NCBI RefSeq assembly: GCF_008974225.1
Contig: NZ_BKZR01000001.1
Coordinates: 1 to 64,000 of the forward strand
Length of the DNA stretch: 64,000 bases
Reading direction: 5' to 3'
Origin: Weizmannia acidilactici
GTDB lineage: Bacteria; Bacillota; Bacilli; Bacillales; Bacillaceae_C
Below are positions 60,370 to 64,000 of the stretch, piece after piece. The translations under genes and the position numbers were made by a program. The stretch's first letter is position 1; each line of letters begins with the position of its first letter. The notes beneath the pieces were generated by a model. The model saw nothing but the letters and a program-made list of their open reading frames with translations, was not told the origin of the DNA and did not search any database.

Positions 60370-61520
60370 AGATAAAAAAATTTTTGGCGCCGAGTATGGC
60401 TGAAGCAATGAAACAAATCCGCCTTGAACTGGGGGACCAGGCGGTGATCCTGAATTCGAAAGTCGTTCACCGGAAAGGATTTCTAGGCTTCATGAAAAAG
60501 AGGAATATTGAAGTCATTGCTGCTGTTGATCCGGAAGCGGGAAAAAATAAACATGAAAAAGCGGCGCAGCCTGCCAAAACCAAGCCGGAGCAGCTGCAGC
60601 GGCCTCTCATTCCGACCGTTATGGAGCAAACGGCGCCTTACGCCGAAAAAGAAAGCCTGTATAAAGAAATTGCCGAATTGAAAAAGGTTGTGCATGAAAT
60701 TTCCAAATTTGCCAATGCCACTTTCCAAAAATACCCGCTGCCCATCCAAACATTTTTAAACTGGTGCTCATCCCAGGGCTTGGATGATTCTTTTCTTTTG
60801 CCGGTCGGCGATTCGTTGCTGAAAAAGTGGGATGAAGCAAATGGTGAAGCGTCTGAAGAAGAGATTTTGCGGTGGGGAAAAGCGCTGATCCGAAAAAGGC
60901 TGTCCCGTTTTTCATACGGGCGGAGCCGGCAAAAATACGTGAATCTTATCGGCCCCACGGGTGTCGGCAAGACGACTACATTGGCAAAAATGGCGGCACA
61001 GGCCGTTTTGGACAAAAAAGAAAAAATTGCTTTTGTAACGACGGATACATACAGGATTGCGGCGATCGAACAGCTGAAAACATATGCAAATCTGCTGAAC
61101 GTCCCACTCGAAGTCATATACAAACTGTCCGATTTCCAAAAAGCAATTGAAAAATTTGCCGATTTTGACCGTATTTTTATTGATACGGCGGGACGGAATT
61201 ACAGGGAATTGCAATATGTCCGCGAGTTGGAAAATTTGATCGATTTCAATGCGGAAATGGAAACATTCCTGACTTTATCGCTGACGATGAAGGAGAAAGA
61301 CATGCAAGATATTGTGGAAAGTTTTCAAAGCATCCGGATTGACCGGTTCATCTTCACGAAACTGGATGAAACGACGACATACGGGGCAGCTGTTAATTTA
61401 ATGGAGCAGTATGAAATAGGCTGTGCCTATTTGACGAACGGCCAGGATGTCCCGGACGATATGCTTGAGGCATCACCGGAAATTTTTGTCGAATACTTAT
61501 TTGGAGAGAAAGGCAAATGA
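60366..61520 (+). CDS. flhF: flagellar placement GTPase FlhF
   Basis: The 384-residue SRP-type GTPase influences position and number of flagella. N-terminal basic B domain with MKIKKFLAPSMAEAMKQIRLE; NG domain with GPTGVGKTTT (about 197-206), DTAGRNYREL and TKLDETTTYG. The middle linker (60-85) is Lys/Pro/Gln-rich. Overlaps flhA and flhG. Confidence 0.95.
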   Translation: MKIKKFLAPSMAEAMKQIRLELGDQAVILNSKVVHRKGFLGFMKKRNIEVIAAVDPEAGKNKHEKAAQPAKTKPEQLQRPLIPTVMEQTAPYAEKESLYKEIAELKKVVHEISKFANATFQKYPLPIQTFLNWCSSQGLDDSFLLPVGDSLLKKWDEANGEASEEEILRWGKALIRKRLSRFSYGRSRQKYVNLIGPTGVGKTTTLAKMAAQAVLDKKEKIAFVTTDTYRIAAIEQLKTYANLLNVPLEVIYKLSDFQKAIEKFADFDRIFIDTAGRNYRELQYVRELENLIDFNAEMETFLTLSLTMKEKDMQDIVESFQSIRIDRFIFTKLDETTTYGAAVNLMEQYEIGCAYLTNGQDVPDDMLEASPEIFVEYLFGEKGK

Positions 61521-62377
61521 GGGACCAGGCAGAACAGCTTCGTGCAAAACTAAAAATGCAGTATGGGCAGCCGGCGAAAACGTTTGCGGTTGCAAGCGGC
61601 AAGGGCGGTGTCGGAAAATCGAATATTTCGGTCAATATGGCGATGGCGCTTGCCAAACAGGGGAAGAAAGTGCTTTTATTTGATCTTGACATTGGCATGG
61701 GCAATATCCATGTGCTGCTCGGGCTTGATGCCCCGTATACCATTTCGGATTTTATCAACCGTGAAATGTCGCTTTCGGAAATTATGTGCAAAGGGCCAAA
61801 CGGCATTTCCTATATTTCGGCGGGCAACGGGTTCGCAGAAATTATCCAAATGGAAGAAGCCGAGATTGAAAAACTCGTCAATGAACTTGAATTGCTACAA
61901 TATGATTTTGATTACATTATTTTCGATATGGGGGCCGGTGCCGCGCCGGCAAGCCTGGAGATTTTGCTGTCGGCGGATGATATTTTTATCGTGACAACGC
62001 CGGAGCCAACCGCCATTACTGATGCTTATTCCATGATTAAATATATTTGCATGCAGCGGTTCGACTCGGCCCTTTATTTAATTTGCAATCGCGCCGAAAA
62101 GGAAAAAGACGGGATTTTGACATTAAACCGCCTTCAATATACGGTAAAGAAGTTTTTGCAAAAAGAAGTGGAAATTCTCGGGGTTGTGCCGGAAGATTCG
62201 AACGTCAAAAAAGCCGTTTCAAGGCAGCTGCCGTTTTACGATGCTTTTCCGCATTCATCTGCCGCTAAAAAAATTGATGCTTTGCTTGAAAGTTATTTAA
62301 ACGGCAATTTCGAAAGGCCCACAACGCGAGCGTCCGTTTTTGTGCGAAAACTGAAAGGGCTTTGGCTGAAAAACTGA
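61517..62377 (+). CDS. flhG: flagellum number regulator FlhG (YlxH)
   Basis: The 286-residue MinD-like ATPase stimulates FlhF GTPase. The N-terminal MRDQAEQLRAKL helix contains the FlhF-activating segment; deviant Walker A ASGKGGVGKSN, then DLDIGMGN and IFDMGAGA. The C-terminal region may form an amphipathic membrane helix (KLKGLWLKN). Overlaps flhF by ATGA. Confidence 0.95.
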   Translation: MRDQAEQLRAKLKMQYGQPAKTFAVASGKGGVGKSNISVNMAMALAKQGKKVLLFDLDIGMGNIHVLLGLDAPYTISDFINREMSLSEIMCKGPNGISYISAGNGFAEIIQMEEAEIEKLVNELELLQYDFDYIIFDMGAGAAPASLEILLSADDIFIVTTPEPTAITDAYSMIKYICMQRFDSALYLICNRAEKEKDGILTLNRLQYTVKKFLQKEVEILGVVPEDSNVKKAVSRQLPFYDAFPHSSAAKKIDALLESYLNGNFERPTTRASVFVRKLKGLWLKN

Positions 62378-62382
62378 ATGTG

Positions 62383-62417
62383 CCCGGCCCGATGTGTAAA
62401 AAACATTACCGGCCGGG
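62383..62417 (+). other. hairpin between flhG and cheB
   Basis: CCCGGCC (62383-62389) pairs with GGCCGGG (62411-62417); an inner ATGT/ACAT can form. No T-tract; AGACGG follows. It lies where the missing receiver part of cheB would be expected. Confidence 0.5.
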
Positions 62418-62469
62418 AGACGGAAGTATTCATAAAATGACAGTTGTTGAAAAGTAGGGGGCAGTTTTT

Positions 62470-63147
62470 GTGAATACACAGAAAACAAATGGTAAAGAAC
62501 CGGCAGAACGGATCCATCATCAAATGCCTGTACATTTTGCGAAGGAATCCCCGCAAAAAGAGCGGATGAACAACAAAAAAATTGTCTGTATCGGAACATC
62601 GACCGGGGGGCCGCGTGCGCTGCAAACCGTGCTTTCTTCTCTTCCGGAAAATTTGGAGGCGCCTGTCTTGATTGTCCAGCATATGCCTAGCGGATTCACG
62701 AAATCGCTTGCCAACCGTCTGAATACCATATGCAGCATGACAGTAAAAGAGGCAGAAGACGGCGAAATGCTGAAAAAGGGGGTTGCCTACATTGCGCCGG
62801 GGGATTTTCATATGATGATTGAAGAACAAGGCGGCCGGATTATGATCCGTCTCGATAAATCACCGCCTGTAAACGGGCACAGGCCGGCGGTCGATAAAAC
62901 ATTTGAGTCGGCCAGCCATTTGAAACATTATGAAAAAATTGCTGTGATCATGACCGGAATGGGTTCGGACGGGACAAAGGGGCTGATAGAATTAAAAAAA
63001 CGCGGCAATGTCAGGGCCATTGCCGAATCAGAGGAAAGCTGCATTGTTTACGGTATGCCAAGAAGCGCGATCGCAACGAATCTAATTGATGAGATTGTAC
63101 ATCTTAACCATATTGCGGATGCGATCGTGAAATTTATATGTGAGTAA
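62470..63147 (+). CDS. cheB: CheB methylesterase lacking the receiver domain
   Basis: The 225-residue protein removes methyl groups (and deamidates Gln) on chemoreceptors. The catalytic domain is complete: S44 (GTSTGGP), H71 (QHMPSGFT), D167 (GMGSDG). Usual CheB proteins are about 350 residues with an N-terminal CheY-like domain phosphorylated by CheA; here only a 35-residue polar segment resembling the interdomain linker precedes the esterase. GTG 62470 follows GTAGGGGGCAG. The 92-bp spacer upstream contains no receiver remnant in any frame. Positioned between flhG and cheA as usual. Confidence 0.93.
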   Translation: MNTQKTNGKEPAERIHHQMPVHFAKESPQKERMNNKKIVCIGTSTGGPRALQTVLSSLPENLEAPVLIVQHMPSGFTKSLANRLNTICSMTVKEAEDGEMLKKGVAYIAPGDFHMMIEEQGGRIMIRLDKSPPVNGHRPAVDKTFESASHLKHYEKIAVIMTGMGSDGTKGLIELKKRGNVRAIAESEESCIVYGMPRSAIATNLIDEIVHLNHIADAIVKFICE

Positions 63148-63159
63148 GGTGTGGTATAG

Positions 63160-64000
63160 ATGGAAATGAGCCAATACTTAGAAGTTTTTATTGAAGAAAG
63201 CAAAGAACATATCCAGTCTTTAAATGAAAATTTGCTGAATTTGGAAAAGAATCCGCAAGACTTGGCGATTGTCAATGAAATTTTCCGGTCTGCGCATACG
63301 TTAAAAGGCATGTCGGCTACAATGGGCTTCGAAAATTTGGCCAATTTGACACATAAAATGGAAAACGTACTCGATGCGATCCGGAATGGAAAGCTGACCG
63401 TTACACCTTCCACTATTGATGTCATATTTACTGCGGTTGACCATCTGGAAGCGATGGTGGATTCCGTTGCGAATGGCGGGGACGGAAAATTGGATGTGAG
63501 TGAAACCATTGCCCGATTGCATGCGGTAGAAAACGGGGATAACGCAATTGGGGAGGATGAAAAAGAAGTATCCGTTCCCGTGGCGGAAAAACCGGAATCC
63601 AACGAAATCGTATATGATGAGTATAAGCAGACGGTCATTGTTCAATCCAGAGAACAAGGGTACAATTGCTACCAGTTTACGGTCCGGTTGCGCAACGACT
63701 GTCTGTTAAAAGCGGCACGTGTTTTTATGGTGTTCGATATTCTCGAAAAATGCGGGGAAATCATCCAGTCCAATCCGCCGGTAGACCAGCTTGAAGAAGA
63801 ACAGTTTGACAAAGAATTTACGGTGACATTGATATCAAAAGAAGATCGGGAAGAGATCAGGCAAAAAATTTTAAAAGTTTCAGAGATCGAACAAGTCAAT
63901 GCAAAAACAATTGTGATAGAATCAGAACAACAAAGCCGGGACAATAAGGCGGAACCGTCCCCCCCTCTTAGCAAAGAAAAGGCTACCGCTCTAAAGAAGA
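63160..64000 (+). CDS. cheA: chemotaxis histidine kinase CheA (5' part)
   Basis: The first 280 codons of CheA run off the window end. The P1 (Hpt) domain contains phosphoacceptor H46 in FRSAHTLKGMSATMGF. A linker (about 130-155) leads to the P2 CheY/CheB-docking domain (about 160-255, starting QTVIVQSREQGYNCYQFTV). The dimerisation, kinase and CheW-like domains lie beyond 64000. ATG 63160 follows AAGGTG; ATG 63166 is an alternative. Confidence 0.95.
   Translation, partial: MEMSQYLEVFIEESKEHIQSLNENLLNLEKNPQDLAIVNEIFRSAHTLKGMSATMGFENLANLTHKMENVLDAIRNGKLTVTPSTIDVIFTAVDHLEAMVDSVANGGDGKLDVSETIARLHAVENGDNAIGEDEKEVSVPVAEKPESNEIVYDEYKQTVIVQSREQGYNCYQFTVRLRNDCLLKAARVFMVFDILEKCGEIIQSNPPVDQLEEEQFDKEFTVTLISKEDREEIRQKILKVSEIEQVNAKTIVIESEQQSRDNKAEPSPPLSKEKATALKK

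Noticed and set aside
1..64000. CRISPR array, tRNA, rRNA, prophage, toxin-antitoxin or defence island
   Set aside because: No regular spaced repeats, tRNA/rRNA-like stretches, integrase/phage genes or defence-type genes were seen; xerC is the chromosomal recombinase in its usual operon.

Overview
The window is a contiguous piece of a Bacillaceae chromosome, from an endospore-forming, flagellated, moderate-GC Firmicute. Three things support this: spoVM (26 codons, almost identical to the Bacillus subtilis peptide), Firmicute-only regulators (FapR with its operator, CodY, the PrkC/PrpC pair), and gene order that follows the B. subtilis prpC-to-cheA region almost gene for gene. A Bacillus coagulans-like (Heyndrickxia) host is my best guess from overall appearance, but the species cannot be fixed from this sequence alone. 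I see no prophage, CRISPR array, tRNA or rRNA. The only mobile-looking DNA is a 157-bp repeat between rpe and thiN.

Layout. 1-5.5 kb: Ser/Thr phosphatase and kinase (prpC, prkC), rsgA, rpe, thiN, spoVM. 5.6-5.8 kb: rpmB on the minus strand, the only minus-strand gene. 6.1-11.9 kb: asp23-like yloU, fatty-acid kinase fakA, serine dehydratase sdaAB/sdaAA, recG. 12-15.7 kb: FapR-controlled lipid synthesis operon (fapR, plsX, fabD, fabG) and acpP. 16-27.7 kb: rnc, smc, ftsY, ylxM, ffh (RNA processing, chromosome organisation, SRP), then rpsP, khpA, ylqD, rimM, trmD, rplS, lepB, rbgA (translation and ribosome assembly). 27.8-36 kb: rnhB, ylqG, ylqH, sucC, sucD, dprA, topA. 36.3-40.2 kb: xerC, hslV, hslU, codY. 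40.7 kb to the end: the fla/che operon, flgB through the first 280 codons of cheA, all on the plus strand and mostly with overlapping or near-touching genes.

The flagellar operon encodes the basal body rod and MS ring (flgB, flgC, fliE, fliF), switch (fliG, fliM, fliY), export gate and ATPase (fliHIJ, fliO/P/Q/R, flhA, flhB), hook and its length control (fliK, flgD, flgE), torque and stator-related proteins (swrD, fliL), placement GTPases (flhF, flhG) and chemotaxis proteins (cheY, cheB, cheA). Its promoter region carries overlapping sigma-A-like and sigma-D-like elements.

The most notable departures from the B. subtilis template are: a CheB that has lost its receiver domain; no trmFO between topA and xerC; an additional unlinked FliK-like/FlhB-C-like pair (ylqG/ylqH); a conserved uncharacterised flagellar-operon protein between flgD and flgE; a GC-rich hairpin where the swrD ribosome-binding site should be; repeated overlap of terminators with the next promoter (recG/fapR, ffh/rpsP); and long structured 5' regions before topA and rplS.
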